DNA of 64,000 nt. It comes from Petrosia ficiformis (taxonomy: Eukaryota > Porifera > Demospongiae > Haplosclerida > Petrosiidae). Of this stretch, positions 25,284-38,900 are shown one piece after another. Each line of letters starts with the position of its first letter. The stretch's first letter is position 1. Location: the NCBI GenBank assembly GCA_947044365.1, contig OX345636.1, positions 58,135,746-58,199,745 on the forward strand, given 5' to 3'. The translations under genes and the position numbers were made by a program. The notes below the pieces were generated by a model that was not told where the DNA came from, did no database searches, and saw only the letters and a program-made list of their open reading frames with translations.

Positions 25284-27919
25284 TACATCTATTAGTTTAG
25301 TTTATTAATACTTTTATATTATGTTATGTGTAGTAACTTTTTTTTTTATTAATTTTGAAGTTTCCATATTATATACAGTTTGATTATGTGTGGGTGGTGA
25401 ATTAACTTACACCTACACTTAATTACAAAGCATGGGATGAGGCTGTATTGTAAACCACATTCAACCATGTGCTTAGGGTTGACTCAAGAGAAGAACAAAT
25501 TATTGAACAGTAAGTCTGTATGTCTGTGCAGGTTAATTTGGATTAGGTTATTGATATATTCATCTCTATATTTTTTCTTTCATCTATCTATCTATCTATC
25601 TCAGAATGACAACATGTTAGTAGAGAGTTTTATATATACTCAATACCTGAAGATATGTACAGTCATTTTCTTAAGCTGTTATGGAAGTATCGCCTAACTT
25701 TAAATGAAGAGAAGTATGTTTGTGTGAGCATATAAATTATGTACATAATTATACTTGTCTGTATACTGTACATATGATATATATAGAACACATATGCACT
25801 TTAACTCATGTTTGTGTCATAGTAATGATGCACATCAAAAACACTGCACGGGATGTAAATTCACTAGAAATGCCTACACCCACAAGCAGTGGTGTGGAAA
25901 CAGCCAGTCATGCAGGACATTGTCCGATAAATGTAGTGAATGTCCGGTAAATGGAAACAAAACTTTATACTAAGTATATAGGGAACAGGACAAGAGTGAT
26001 GAAAATAGGTCAAAATGTCTGGCAGTTAACTCAATGTTTCCACACCCCTGCCCACAAGTGTGATACAACTCATCCACAAATGTGCTACAATTTTTAAAAC
26101 ATTATCAAACATTCATTTCTTGAAATCATTGAAATTTTACAATGAACAAAAGTAGCAATTTGTTTAGAAACATACATACACACAGAAACCAAACTCATAC
26201 CATCATTGAATCTAAATCACTTGATACAAATTAAACAATCAATTACCATGTAGATAACCAAAATCAATAAAACAACGAAAGATCTGAGGAACTATCGCAC
26301 AACAAAACATCATCCGGGTCTTCTTTATCAGCATGGTAAGTGGCTAACGACTTTGTGGGCTTACAAATCATTGAGTGGCAGGTAAGTCGTCATCAACTTC
26401 TTCTTCACACTCTTTTTCAAACATGCCATTATTTTCATCAACTTTATAGTGTTCTTTCGTCTCTTGAGAGAAAAAAATTCACCGTTTGAGAACAGGAATA
26501 GGCATTGGCAGCTCCCTGAAATCAGAGGAATAGTGAAACGTGAGTCTGTTGTTTGACTGGTTTCTTCAATGACATCACTTCGTTTCTATGGGAACTGCTT
26601 AGTAACTTCGATGTGCATCATTACTATGACACAAATTACTTATAACATGCCTAGTTGGGTAGTATCTGATTTACAGTCACCTCCCCCTTGGTCACTTCGC
26701 GCCCTCGGAATCGTTGACTGTAAATCAAATGCAGCCCTGCTAGGAGTGTTATAACTATTACTTGTGTAATATACTTTATATAATATACATTGTACATGTA
26801 TTGTATTGTACATGTATAATGTGTGTGTGTCTATTTATGAGGAATACGATTATGATGAAGTCATACTGGGTTATAATGAACTGCCACACACATGAAAATT
26901 GTATCTATTTATGTATTTCTCTATCTGTATTAATTTATTATGTATATTCTAGAGCTGGGATTATTGTTTGAAAAGAACAATCAAACCTTCATCAGCAAAA
27001 CGAATGAAGTTTTGATACCCAATGTTTCTGTTCCCTTCACTGGCTATTGAAGCTTTTAAAACTGTATTATTACTATATAACTAGTACTGATCTATAACAT
27101 CACTGGATTAAGAAATGAGACAGAATCATACATCAACACTGGGCATTGCTGGTATCATTATGAGCATAATCTGATCCACTAAATATCCTATTATTGCAAC
27201 ACAATTGTAGTATTATAGTCTCAGTATAGCAAGGATTTCTTAGAAATCTGTAGGAAAATTGTGATTAAAGGGATTATTCAGATACCCATACATATTGTGA
27301 ATGGATATATGGATAGCAAAAACAGAATCCTAATATTTATTATATTATAATATAGATGTAATACATGTATACTTACTATACTTACTATACATTTACATGT
27401 ATATTGTATCAGTCCATACTAGTGACTATACATGTACATGTACATATACTTGTATCTATAATTATATATATGCATCATTATAAGAAGCCAATCAGACTGA
27501 CTACAGTTGTTATAACGTAATTACCAATTTTATTTGAAGGTCTTCTAAATATTAGTATTGAGGATGTTAACATGTACATGTACATGTACACATATACATA
27601 CCTGTACAATGTACATGTATCAGAGCTGCATTAGTAGTATAGTACCTTTACTTGTGATAATTAATATTATATTGTACAGGTGTGGAGTGTTTTCAGTGAC
27701 CTACCATTTTGTACAGCACTACACACATACAATTGCTTATATGGAAAATTTTGTGAATAATTTAGGTTTTCTGGGTTGAATGCTCATTCATGGCATTGCC
27801 GTTCATAAGCTTCTATATAATTATGTACATATGTATGTATGTATTTACAATTTTATATTGTATGTATGTATGTGTGTAGTTATTGTCCCTAATCTTGTTT
27901 TATGCATGTATATGTATGC

Positions 27920-27950
<31 letters not shown>

Positions 27951-28050
27951 GTTATTGTTGTTTTACACATGTATATGTACATATATATTCTATTCACTAT
28001 AATATATTACTTACTGATCGATCATCACACCACTGGATAATGAATATGAG
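25284..28050. other. Intergenic after gene 1, no gene supported
   Basis: AT-rich. A 13-bp inverted repeat, TGATTTACAGTCA / TGACTGTAAATCA, lies at 26668-26727. A Cys-rich short frame near 25850-25970 has no splice support. Near 27340-27570 there are ACATGTA runs followed by the ATTATAAGAAGCCA tail seen beside the minisatellites. Confidence 0.45.
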
Positions 28051-28131
28051 ACATCACATGCCATCAACACCACCTCCACAACATAGTATGAATCAAAAAT
28101 TATATATATAATTATGAATTACTTGATACAG

Positions 28132-31100
28132 TACGTGGCATGATGATACTATCGCTGTACTTCCATTGACTACAGTATACATTGTGAGTATGAATGTACT
28201 ACACAGTATTGCACCTTAGTAGTTTGTAATGTAGTGTTGTTATAGTTAACTATAACTATAACTAAAACCCCTTTTAGTAAGACATTATGTCTTTTAGTTA
28301 ACTAAACTATGAGTAAATTACAGTTCATCTACTATTACTAAGTAAATGATAAAGTGTCCAATAATGGACGCTGACATATAGTTAACTAAAACTAAAACCC
28401 TCTTATTAACCATACAGTAATTCAATTTTATTCCATAAACTTCCAGGCCCTATAAGCAAAAGATGGTCTGGAACAGTTGCTTCAAATTGTTGGTCTTAGC
28501 ATCACACGTACATGTAATGTCAACATTTTTGTCATTAATTTAGTCATTTTTGAGTGGAAAAGACATTTGTCTCATGGACCAAAAGTTTGAAGCAAATGTT
28601 CCATACTGTGTTTTCTCCACTGGTACAGTATCACAATAGTTGAAATAATACTTGAAATGACTAAATGTACATGTAGTGTTTGTTTGTAGTGTCAACAAAT
28701 AATAAAGAAATCTGTTCAAAAATTCGATTTGAAAAAGATGTATACATGTATTTGTATTTGTAATTGATATTTTATATTAATAAGCACATAGTATTTATAT
28801 TTAAATACTAATAAATGTATTTGACTACTTCTACCTAATGAATCCGCTTACTTACCATTAATTAAATGTATAAATTATTATTATATTTATTAACAGGTTG
28901 AATCTAGAGGTACATGTATATTATCTGCATTTCTTCCACCAGTTTTTGATGCATCAATTCCACCCATTCAACATCATGATCATTATATTGTACCCATTCC
29001 TGTTCCAGCACCTCCTCTGGTATGAATGTGTGTAGCGATCTATGTACATGTACATGTATGTATGTGTGTGTGTATGAACTTGTAGTTTAATTCATGTATA
29101 TAATGGTACAGTATGTAATATTGAAAGCAGCCTGAAATATGTTAATTACAGTACTAGAGGTGTGGTTGAGACAATCATACATCATGAGTGAATTGAAGTC
29201 TCTACTCTTGTCAAACAAGTGAAAATATGTCAAAAGTAATAACATTTTTACATGTATGCACTGTACACATTATCAGCTTCATGGTGGCGCACTCTGGTTT
29301 TGCAATGTTACCAACTGTATGACTGCTAAGTTATGGCTGCTCAAATTTCAGATTTTTGGAAAACACCCATTTAATTAAATGGTATACAATGATAATGGCA
29401 AAATTTAAATACTCATCCTACAGAAACTATAACGATCTGTGGTTCAAGAGTTGTACCACAGCTAACCATGGTATATATTGTACTATTTAAAACTGAAATC
29501 ATCATCTGGTTTCTATGAACTTTGTGCTATATTGTTACAAATGTTTTGTTACTTTAACTGATTTATAATTACATGTTGGTGTAGTGAATTATCCAAAAGT
29601 TATTTATTTGTAGTTATAATTACATTATATATACTGATATATAAGGAAGTTTTTTAGGAAGAAACCCTCCTAACGGTGTTATATTCAAATAGTCCCAGTT
29701 TGATGGGCACACTTTTTTTTAAGGAGGCAGCGTGGCTTAGTGGTTGGAGCTTGAGCCTCATGATTGAAAGGTTGTTGGTTGGAGTCCAGCTGCGGTCATG
29801 TTGTTTCCTGTAAAGAGAGTGTCTGTCTTTCTGGGGACTTCATTGATATTATATATACTATAGCCACGTGATACGAGTAATCTTACCATCCCCACTTCAA
29901 ACATCAGGTATTGATTTATATCAATATCAGTATTGACACATTACATATAATAATATATTCATATAACCACAAGATATTTTAGGATGATATACAATAGTCC
30001 TCAATAAGCAGTTCCCAGTAGTGTTATTATAATACATTATATTATATACTGTATATGTATTCATATCAAATTTATTTACATGTAGCTTTGTGGATGAGGC
30101 ACTGGAAAATAGATGTATAACGAAATATCTACAGTGAAACAGTTAGATGAGTTTATGAATTTTTAATAGTCTCACATTTTTTTGTAAACAGCCTACCTGT
30201 ATAACTTCAATAACTAACTTTGTTGGATAGAAGACCTTCTCATGTAGCCATTTATACAGAAATAATCCTTCATGAGTTGTTTACAGTATTGTTTACAACA
30301 TAAAGTCCATCATCTTGTGAAAACATATTATATAACACATGTATAGCACGATACATATTGTAGTACATGTATAATACACGTGTAAAATCATACTGTACTG
30401 TGTTATACATATACTACAATACCTACCATACTATACATGTGTTACACATATACTACAATACCTACCGTACTATACATCTGTTATACATACTACAATACAT
30501 ATCGTATGTTTGTGGTACATGTATAAGAGATGTACAGTAAGGTAGGTATTGTAGTAGGTGCATATACATGTAATATATGGGAACTTTTTATTGAGGTCTA
30601 CTTTACATTGCTATGTATAATTATGATCATATATAATAATATATATATATATATATATATAATATTGATACTAGTCTTAGTAAAATGTTATTAAGTAGGG
30701 AAGGAGTACTTCCTGAGTTAGCAAATTCTCTAAGTGATTTTAGGCACAGTACATTAAATTGAGAGATAAATATAAATTAAGAGATAGGGGTGTTTCACAC
30801 GTAATGTAATTGTGAATGTCACAAACTGATACACATTTATAATTAAACCCACATGTGCTCGTAGTTAAACACATATGCTATCGGGGTTAATCCAGGATGT
30901 TGTCATAGTTAAACCTGCACATGTGCCTGTGCGGGGATGCATTTAGTACTAGTAGACATGTGGCAAAATTAATCAGTCAAGGTGATGTGTTATTCTGTTG
31001 CTGTTGTTTTCTATATACTGTCTACACTGGAAAAAATAAAGGATTAAAATAACCATTTTATTGGTTAGTACAGTTGCAAGGAATAGCATTAGTTTCATTT

Positions 31101-32380
31101 TAGATTGTCAATTATTGTCATAGAGGATGTTGTGGCTACATGCATGTATGTTACTATGACATAATTAAATTAATTATAAAATTAATTAAATTATGTGTTT
31201 GCGGGTTTACAAACCTTTTTGATGGTCAGATACAATTACATGTACTTTAGTATAAATTATACTAAATCTTAGACATGAAATGTGAGTAGACAGCACTCTA
31301 AAATTATAGTGATTCAGCACTGGCCACTGGCAAATAATAATAATTGAGCTACACCCGCAAAATGGTTAATTAAATAATTTGCATTTTTATACATGCACGT
31401 ACCTATGTGTTTATATAACACGTGCATTTGTATGTCAAACACATTTGCTAGAAGTGTACATGTGTATACAAGTTCAACACGAGTGTGCCTCTCTGATATG
31501 TACTGTATTGTGTAATAGTGATGACATGATATTCAAACATTCCTCAATCATTTTAGTTAACATTTAAATTAAAGAACTGGACTAGTGATAATGTGAATAT
31601 TATTATTGCAATAATAGATGAAATAATTATATGTAGTTATGAATACATGATTACACTCATACTATAGAGGTCTATCCCACCTCTTGTATATTCATTCAAT
31701 GCGGAACAAATAATAAATACAAATGTTACTAAACCACTACCTGTTTATGATCAAAATTATGATTTACTATCTGCTATCAGAAAAGATATAATCTATCATA
31801 ATGAGAATGTGTCTGTTAGAATGTGTCTGTTAGAATGTGTCTGTTAGAATGGGTCTGTTAGAATGGGTTTCACAAGTTTTGAAGCATGGGCCAATTTGTC
31901 TCAACAATGAGAATACATCTTGAGATAATTAACAAAGAGTTAATGCTGTTAGTGACAATATTAACTGTGCTATCTGGCACTTTGGGCCAAATGATGTGTC
32001 ATATGAGCTTATCAAAAACACTGATATGTCTGTTAGAATGGGTATGTGTCTGTCATAATGGTATGTGTCTCTTAAACGTTATGTGTTTGTGATATAGAAT
32101 GTTTACATGTGGTACTAGAAATTCTCATGCTATTAGGAAAGAGGGACTGTCCTATTATATTCCCGTTGATAATACATATAGTTTAGTAATACTGATATGT
32201 GTTATTTCTACAGGTAAAGAGTTATGTATAGTTGAGCTGCAACAAACTGGAGTAGACAAGAAACAACAGCAGTTTGGTACTGATTCGGCTTCTATTTTTT
32301 TCTCAACATATGACTTGAGTGGCTATGAGTCTGGATCTGATGATAAGGAGGGTGCTGAGCAATTGAGTGGCATAAACTAA
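28132..32380 (+). CDS. Putative small proline-rich gene, at least three exons plus a terminal exon
   Basis: Exon 28132-28183 (..TWHDDTIAVLPLTTVYI) joins in phase 0 to exon 28897-29019 (VESRGTCILSAFLPPV..PVPAPPL). That joins in phase 0 to an exon beginning at 31668 (RSIPPLVYSFNAEQIINT..LLSAIRKDII), whose donor I could not place. A separate 3' exon at 32215-32380 follows a TTTCTACAG acceptor (GKELCIVELQQTGVDKK..YESGSDDKEGAEQLSGIN-stop). That exon has a relic copy before gene 1 (14695-15110), showing that this gene belongs to the duplicated block. A Pro-rich 5' piece (MPSTPPPQH, about 28046-28084) does not match phase. Function unknown. The exon linkage is inference and the 3' exon may be a different gene. 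Confidence 0.35.
29722..29830 (+). mobile_element. tRNA-derived SINE-like sequence
   Basis: GCGTGGCTTAGTGGTTGGAG matches a Pol III A box (TGGCTTAGTGGTT), and GGTTGGAGTCC at 29777-29787 is a near-consensus B box ~40 bp downstream. There is no clean tRNA cloverleaf, so a SINE head fits better than a tRNA gene. Confidence 0.5.
31800..32090. repeat. GTCTGTTAGAATG tandem repeat split by a dispersed repeat
   Basis: Four to five units of the 14-kb-type repeat, then a copy of the 2625-2850 repeat (31875-32020), then further units. Confidence 0.6.
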
Positions 32381-32589
32381 ATGATGTGATTTGCATGTGA
32401 TCAACGTGTTTCAATGAAAATCATTTTACTTTGTGTAGTAATTACATACTGTATGTAATTGATTTTATCGTTCAATTTATTATTGTTTTAGATGTTTCTT
32501 TCTTCATTGAAATTTTGAAAGATTAACTTATTATCAACCTGTTTACTAGTTTATTGATCCTGTTTGTTATTTTAGTGACATTTTGAGGT

Positions 32590-33060
32590 CTCTACATAAA
32601 CTACTAAACCTGAAGACCTATAACTGTCATAACTATAGCAAATTTAAGAAAGTGACGATGGAGGTTATAATATTGATGATACACTGCACAAAAGCAGAAA
32701 GATAGTGCAGGTCTATATGTAGTTAAGTGATAAAGCTAAAATACAGTTAACATTGCTACTGAATCAAACACTCTGGCTTGATGCCTTCCTGCAACTAATG
32801 AAGCATTGTAATTATATGGATTTCTTGGAAGCCCTTCTGTGAAACTAAGCGAGTTTAATAAGAGTCTGTGTTCAATGTGCTATTTAAAATGTGGAAGTTA
32901 TACAGGTGACTGAAGTGTTGGCCATACTTGCATTGCTGTCTTGCTACTATACTGATCATAAAGAATAAATTCTGCTGCAGGATCAGAACGTTATCTTCCG
33001 ATTATGATAGTTGGATTTATCTTTAAAATTGTAATTTTTGGCTTATTAATTCAATACTTT
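32590..33060. repeat. Dispersed repeat R1, copy 2
   Basis: Begins CCTGAAGACCTATAACTGTC and contains CTTCCTGCAACTAATGAAGCAT..GGATTTCTTGGAAGCCCTTCTGTGAAACTAAG and GTGGAAGTTATACAGGTGA. All are shared with 60850-61145. Confidence 0.6.
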
Positions 33061-34044
33061 TTTGATGTTCTTACTTTGTAGCACAATTGAAAAGGGTCTC
33101 CTTTTTGTCTTGAGGCTGGGTTGCATAACTATAGTTTCACTGCAGCTGTGTTTGCCTGTTATATTATTAGGCGAAAAGAAGTAACTATTTTTATCAATAT
33201 TAAGTATGAACATGTGGCGGTTAATAATTTTGAATCCAAAAATGTCTACTCTCAAAATGTGTGAATGATGTTAATTGATGTGTCAATTATCAGTGAGAAA
33301 TGAATTTCACCTAAAGACGCATAATTTTTCCTAAAAATCATTTATTATATATTTCTACTAAAAGAGTAGTTCCTTGTGGTACACCTCGTTGCATAAAACA
33401 TAGGAAAAGTAACTAAAAGTTTAAAAGAAGAATTTTTATCAGGAGAAAGAACTTTGAACACATGAATAGATACAATCAAACACTTTGTAAGTTTATTTCA
33501 CTATTTTAATAAACCTGTAAGCTATGTGATCATTTAATATCCAGTATCACCATCTAGACATTTTAAAATTAGACATTTTGATATTAGACATTCTATATAG
33601 GAACCAACCATTCAGAGTACTCCCTGAGAGTGGTATAACTCTTCTCCCGAACTGTATTTAGAATACAAGAGAAATAACAAACCACAAGATGTACATTAGC
33701 AATAACATGTTTATTGTGTATACTGGTTGATATCATTATTATGATCTATAGGGCAATCCCTATGATTACTTTCCACAGGTTGAAACTATAAAATTAATAA
33801 TATACATGTATATATAATTATAATTGTGTCATAATAGTCCAGGAAGAACTTGAAAAAGATGCTTTAGCTTATGGGAACTAATAGCTGTACTATTCCTAAT
33901 GTTCTACGAGAACGTTTAAAGAGTAAGAAGAATGGATGATCAAAATAATAATTATAACAAGAATAATTATATACATGTTTAATTAACTATTATTAATGTT
34001 TCATTACAATAGTGACAGTTTTTTCCTGCAATTTCATAAGATTC
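33061..34044. other. Intergenic, no gene supported
   Basis: AT-rich. It contains an inverted partial copy of the GGAAAGTAATCATAGGGAT repeat (33751-33790) with its GGGC hairpin. Short minus frames at 33046-33255 and 33993-34199 lack support. Confidence 0.4.
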
Positions 34045-34139
34045 TCACATGATATCATGTGATATCTTAGCGACCAGTGTTGACTCTTCACAGACCACAA
34101 GGTGTGGCTCTTAAGTTCCTGACCCTTGAGCTGTCTATA
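34045..34139 (+). promoter_or_regulatory. Putative promoter of gene 2, palindrome-containing
   Basis: TCACATGATATCATGTGA (34045-34062), CTTAGCGACCAGTGTTGA, ACCACAAGGTGTGGCTCTTAAG and CTGTCTATAATGG occur in the same order as before genes 1 and 3. The element is single here, without the inverted copy of gene 1. Confidence 0.4.
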
Positions 34140-35040
34140 ATGGCTAATAGTAAGTGAATTATATATCTCTGCATTTGTTGTTATAAACACTTGATACATT
34201 AGATAAATAAGTTACTAATATCTCTTGAAAGTAATTATTAATATAATATTTATTTAATTATTAATAAACAAGTACTGGTTTGTGTATATTATATAACATG
34301 TATTTGTTAAATATGTGTGTTACTTGTCATGTTATTATAATCATGTATTGATTGTTTATTATCAGGTGAATATCAGTTGGGATGGAGGACATACCACTCC
34401 ACTGTAGTCATTAATAATGTCTTATATAGCTGGGGAGGAGACCAGGGGGACCTTCCTCAAGTACACAACAATCAAGAGAAGAAGAAGAGTACATCTTCCA
34501 TTGATTTATTTGATTTACAAATGTTTACATGGGAGAGGAGATCTACTACAGGTACTGCACCTGTATCAGTGATGAAATATGCTTGTACCTACATAAACAA
34601 TAAAATCTTCTACTATGGTGGAGTGTGTAAATATGATGATTGCTTTCATAACAACTTATACGAACTCAATAACAAATGGAGGGAGGTGGTTAACAGTACT
34701 CCTGATAATGTACCAATGAAAAAGATGAGATGTGGAATGATATCATTAAAAATCAACGGGAAATATAATTTATTACTTTTAGGAGGATATGGACCAGTAC
34801 CAGTCACTATACCCTCCCATTCCCAGTATATTCCTAATCCTAATATACCGAATCGCTGCATCACAAATGAAGTACACATGATGTGTGTTACTACATCACC
34901 AGGTATTACATGACTCACATTATGTATTACATCATAATGATATCATGTATTTTCTTCAGGTCAATTGATAGTACCTATCATAACAGGTACTCGTCCACCA
35001 CCATGTTTTGGATTTACTATGCATACACTTCATAATAACG
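34140..35040 (+). pseudogene. Gene 2, kelch half: truncated propeller
   Basis: Exons 34140-34149 (start ATGGCTAATA), 34366-34902 and 34960-35040. The first two are clean GT-AG exons in phase and encode three kelch strands (LYSWGG, IFYYGG, LLLLGG). The third exon matches gene 1 exon 3 up to ..GFTMHTLHNN, then stops matching at 35040, where unrelated sequence and a repeat-bearing element begin. The fourth to sixth propeller strands (gene 1 exons 4 and 5) are not found anywhere before the coiled-coil exons at 38988. So at most half a propeller remains and the gene is probably dead or split. Confidence 0.75.
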
Positions 35041-35111
35041 AAATCTCTTCTTGCCCTCTTCAGGACGGACGAAACTAGCTCTGCAGTATTATTATATTTA
35101 TCAGAATATAG

Positions 35112-36511
35112 GGAAAAACTAGAACCCAATTAAGTAGTTTATTCCTTTGTGTTTATATGATGTGATGAGGATAAACAAAGACTCAATAGAGTCCATCCTT
35201 GACATGTTGTATATACTTACTCAACACCTCATAAAATTATATATAAATGGGATGAAAATGCCATGTGTGTTCAACAGCTACACCTTGAAAGTAGTACAAA
35301 GCATATTTGAAATTGTCTTAAACAAAATACTGAAATAGTGTTGTTCTGAGTTCAAACCTTTCAGCCATTTTCTAGTTACAGTCATTTGTCTTTGTTTTTG
35401 TCCTATTGACCTTTAGGGGCCTAATGGTTATACGGTAGATATCATAACTTAAAAATGGTCAAAACATGTACACATACACTCAATAAACATGTCTACATAG
35501 AATATTTAGTGTATCGCTATTGTCAGATTTTCCAATTGTCATTTAATCATTACAGTGTGTATAATGGAGTTTGTACGAGTTTAGCATGAATAAATTAAAA
35601 ACCACAAACCACATGAATGTGTTATATGGTGCATTTGTGTACTTTTAGGTACTGAGTTCATATTTTTTGGAATTTTTCGATTACGAGTAGCCATTTTGTT
35701 GTTATACTCAATTTGATTGTTTTGGCCCAATTGACCTTTAGGGGCCTAATGGTTATTTGATAGATATGATAACTTAAAAATAGTCAAAATTTGTACACAT
35801 ACACTCAATAAACATGTCTACGCAGGTTATTTAGTGTATCGCTACATTTTCATTTGACAATGGTGAATTAACTATGAGATGGGTGAAAACACTTACTGTG
35901 AAAGTTCATTTTTCTCTTCAAATTTAAATTGCTGAAAATGAAAACCACAAATGATATGAATGTGTTAATGAGTGCATTTGTGTACTTTTAGGTGCTGAGT
36001 TCATATTTTTGTGAATTTTTTATTACGAGTAGCCGTTTTCTAGTTACAGTCATTTGTCTTTGTTTTTGTCCTATTGACCTTTAGGGGCCTAATGGTTATA
36101 CGGTAGATATCATAACTTAAAAATGGTCAAAATATGTACACATACACTCAATAAACATGTCTACACAGGTTATTTAGTGTATCGCTACATTTTCATTTGA
36201 CAATGGTGAATTAACTATGAGATGGGTGAAAACACTTACTCTGAAAGTTCATTTTTTCTCTTCGAATTTAAATTGCTGAAAATAAAAACCACAAATGATA
36301 TGAATGTGTTAATGAGTGCATTTGTGTACTTTTAGGTGCTGAGTTCATATTTTTGGGAAATTTTTCATTTATATATAATTTTATGAGGTGCTGAGTAAGT
36401 ATATACAACATGTCAAGGATGGACTCTATTGAGTCTTTGTTTATCCTCACCATATCACATACACACTCATCACATAACAATAAAGTACTTAGGTTTTAGT
36501 TTTTCACGAGG
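35112..36511. mobile_element. Inverted-repeat element with internal ~330-bp tandem repeats, inserted in gene 2
   Basis: An 83-bp segment at 35167-35249 (GAGGATAAACAAAGACTC..) recurs inverted at 36368-36452 with about one mismatch. Weaker pairing extends outward to AAAAACTA at both edges. Inside are three tandem monomers of roughly 330 bp. Each contains TTGACCTTTAGGGGCCTAAT (about 35408, 35734 and 36073), ACATACACTCAATAAACATG and TTTAGTGTATCGCTA. No coding capacity and no clear target duplication are seen. It adjoins the break in gene 2 exon 3. Confidence 0.65.
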
Positions 36512-36838
36512 CTACAGTGATTACATTGTTACTGCCTATATTAATTCAGAACAGGACATTCTCAATCTGAAAGCAATTATTCTCAAAGTTAAATGGTTCA
36601 AAAATTGCTATAGAAACCAGGAAAACCACATACAGCTCAATGATAGCATACACCTTTTAAACTACACTATAATAATGGCTATCTTGCCTGCATCCATTTT
36701 GGTGATGGATCAGCTGGCCAGGAATAGACAAGTGCCATAACTACATCCCATTTGATGATGGGTCAACTGATGAGATGTAAAAGGATCATGCTGAAAGAAT
36801 AACTCCTTCATAATATAATATAGAGAAATATAATAAAT

Positions 36839-36949
36839 GAAATACCACTTCCACATAACAACTCTACATAAGTATACACAGCTAGAGTAAAGGCAAAACA
36901 CAAAGAAGCAATATTAATGTACAGTTGTTATGTGGAAGTGGTATTTCAT
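36839..36949. repeat. 25-bp inverted repeat (hairpin)
   Basis: GAAATACCACTTCCACATAA (then CAACT) at 36839-36863 pairs perfectly with its inverse at 36924-36948 around a ~60-bp loop. Probably a folded-back relic element. Confidence 0.6.
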
Positions 36950-37039
36950 TTTGTTGCCAAAGCCATCTTGTTCCTGTGCTTTTTCAGCTTTGATATATAT
37001 CGCTACATACTCTTTCATTATTCCTCTATATATATATAT

Positions 37040-38900
37040 ATATATAATATACATAATTATGTACAGTAAGTACATATTTACGTCCATACTTACGTACATA
37101 CTTATGTACAGTACATAATTGTGTATGTATGTATGTGCATACAGGCGTACATATATTCGTATGTACATGAATATATGTATGTCTAGATAATTACATTCCC
37201 TAGATACAGCATAACAATGTACCAACACTAGAAACATAGGAATATACATGTAGTGTGTATTATACGTATATGTATGTATGCATGCATGTATGTATGTATG
37301 TATTTATGTAAGTATACATGTATAAATATGCATGTACTTGTGTATGTACATATGTACGTAGGTATTCATGAAATGTATGTATGTATGTACATACATACAT
37401 ACATGTACCTACTTACATGTGTACATGTATATGTAAGTGTGTATGAATGTATGTACCTGTGTGTACACTGTATTAATTTACGTACATAGGTATGTATATA
37501 TGTACTTATTTATGTATGAATGTATGTATGTATGTGCGCATGTATGTATGTGTATTTATAATTATATGTATGTACGTATATACTTACGTATGTACATGTA
37601 CCTGCGTACCTACGTACGTACGTATGTATGTGTTTGAGTATGTGTGCACATGTATGTATGTACTTACATGCATACTATGTAGATATGCAGTGTTCTGCCC
37701 ACACTGGTCGGCAATGGTCGGGAATAACCACCTCTCAGATGAATTAACAACCTCTTAGATAAATTAACCACCTCTTAAATAAATTAACCACCTCTCAGAT
37801 AATACATATATAGGCTACTGAGACAGTATTAAGTATAAACTGGATAAACAACACAAAATGCATGTAGAATCCAACCACCATTCTAAATACCCTGGGCAGA
37901 ACACTGGATATGTATGCATGTATGTATGTAGATATTTGTATCTGTGTACATATGTACTTATGTGTATGAGTGTATGTATGTACATACCTGTAGATACTTA
38001 CTTATGTTCGTGTACCTATAAATGCACCTACATGTACGTACGCATGTAAGTATGTATGTATATATGTACATATGTAAATACATGAAACAAGGGAAATTTC
38101 TGTCATTAATGTTACAGGAATATGGTGAACTGTTATTTAAGAAAAACTATACAGAAATCAGTGTTTGAAAATAAGAAACTCTTTATACTTTTCAAAACAT
38201 GTTACAAGTGACTTGTCTATTTTACTTTTCTTTTTTATCACATGTGTATAATAATTACTTTTAATTAAAAATTCTAACAATACTGTATTAGCTTATATTT
38301 TGTGTTGTTGTATACGCATTTCAGTCTATGATAATAATTGAACTTTGCCATAAAAATATGTTAAAACAACAAGGGAGGGATTCGTGGTTGTTGTAACAAT
38401 ACTTGTGGTTCAACAGTTTGCGCAATTTGCAGATTGGCATGCATTCTGCAGATCTTCAGTTTGCGCAATGCAATCAGCAGATTGCAGAAATTCCCAGATT
38501 GCACGAAACATATACATGCACGTATATATGTATGTACTTGCTTACTTACGATATGTGCCTATATACACATGTACATATTGATATGCATATATACATGCAT
38601 ACATACTTACATGCATATGTATAAATATGTATTATATATGCACTCTTGTGTATACACATGTATGCATATATGCATACATGAGTTTATTTGTGTATAATCA
38701 TGTATGTACGTATACAGTATATGTACATATATAACCATGTGTACATGTATGTGTACATGTATGTTATTGTATGTAAGTAGATGTATTCTGTATGTGTTGA
38801 GTATGTGTGTATGTTAGGATGCATGTGTATATATGTGTGCATATGTTAGTACATGTAATATGTAATATAAATATATGTATAGTATATTTGTGAAGACACA
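37040..38900. repeat. TGTA arrays upstream of the gene 2 coiled-coil exons
   Basis: Imperfect (TGTA)n and (ATAC)n at 37040-37680, 37905-38070 and 38510-38880. They lie where gene 1 has its intron 5 array. The flank GTGAAGACACACCTTCATTATTATAA at about 38890 is shared with gene 1 at 22366, proving homologous intron sequence. The stretch 38080-38510 is ordinary AT-rich sequence with several CAGATTG/TTGCGCAAT repeats. Confidence 0.8.
37688..37906. mobile_element. MITE with CAGTGTTCTGCCCA inverted ends
   Basis: Perfect 14-bp terminal inverted repeats (37688-37701 and 37893-37906), flanked on both sides by GATATG (37682-37687, 37907-37912). The CAG start suggests the hAT group, although the visible duplication is 6 bp rather than 8. 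The inside has several repeats of AATTAACCACCTCT. Confidence 0.7.

Noticed and set aside
25750..25973. Cys-rich short frame as a zinc-finger exon
   Set aside because: Cysteine spacing fits no known finger, and no acceptor or donor pair agrees.
29722..29800. Functional tRNA gene
   Set aside because: A and B boxes are present, but arms do not fold into a convincing cloverleaf.
36429..36740. 103-codon plus frame
   Set aside because: Begins inside the inverted arm of the repeat element and shows no domain or splice evidence.
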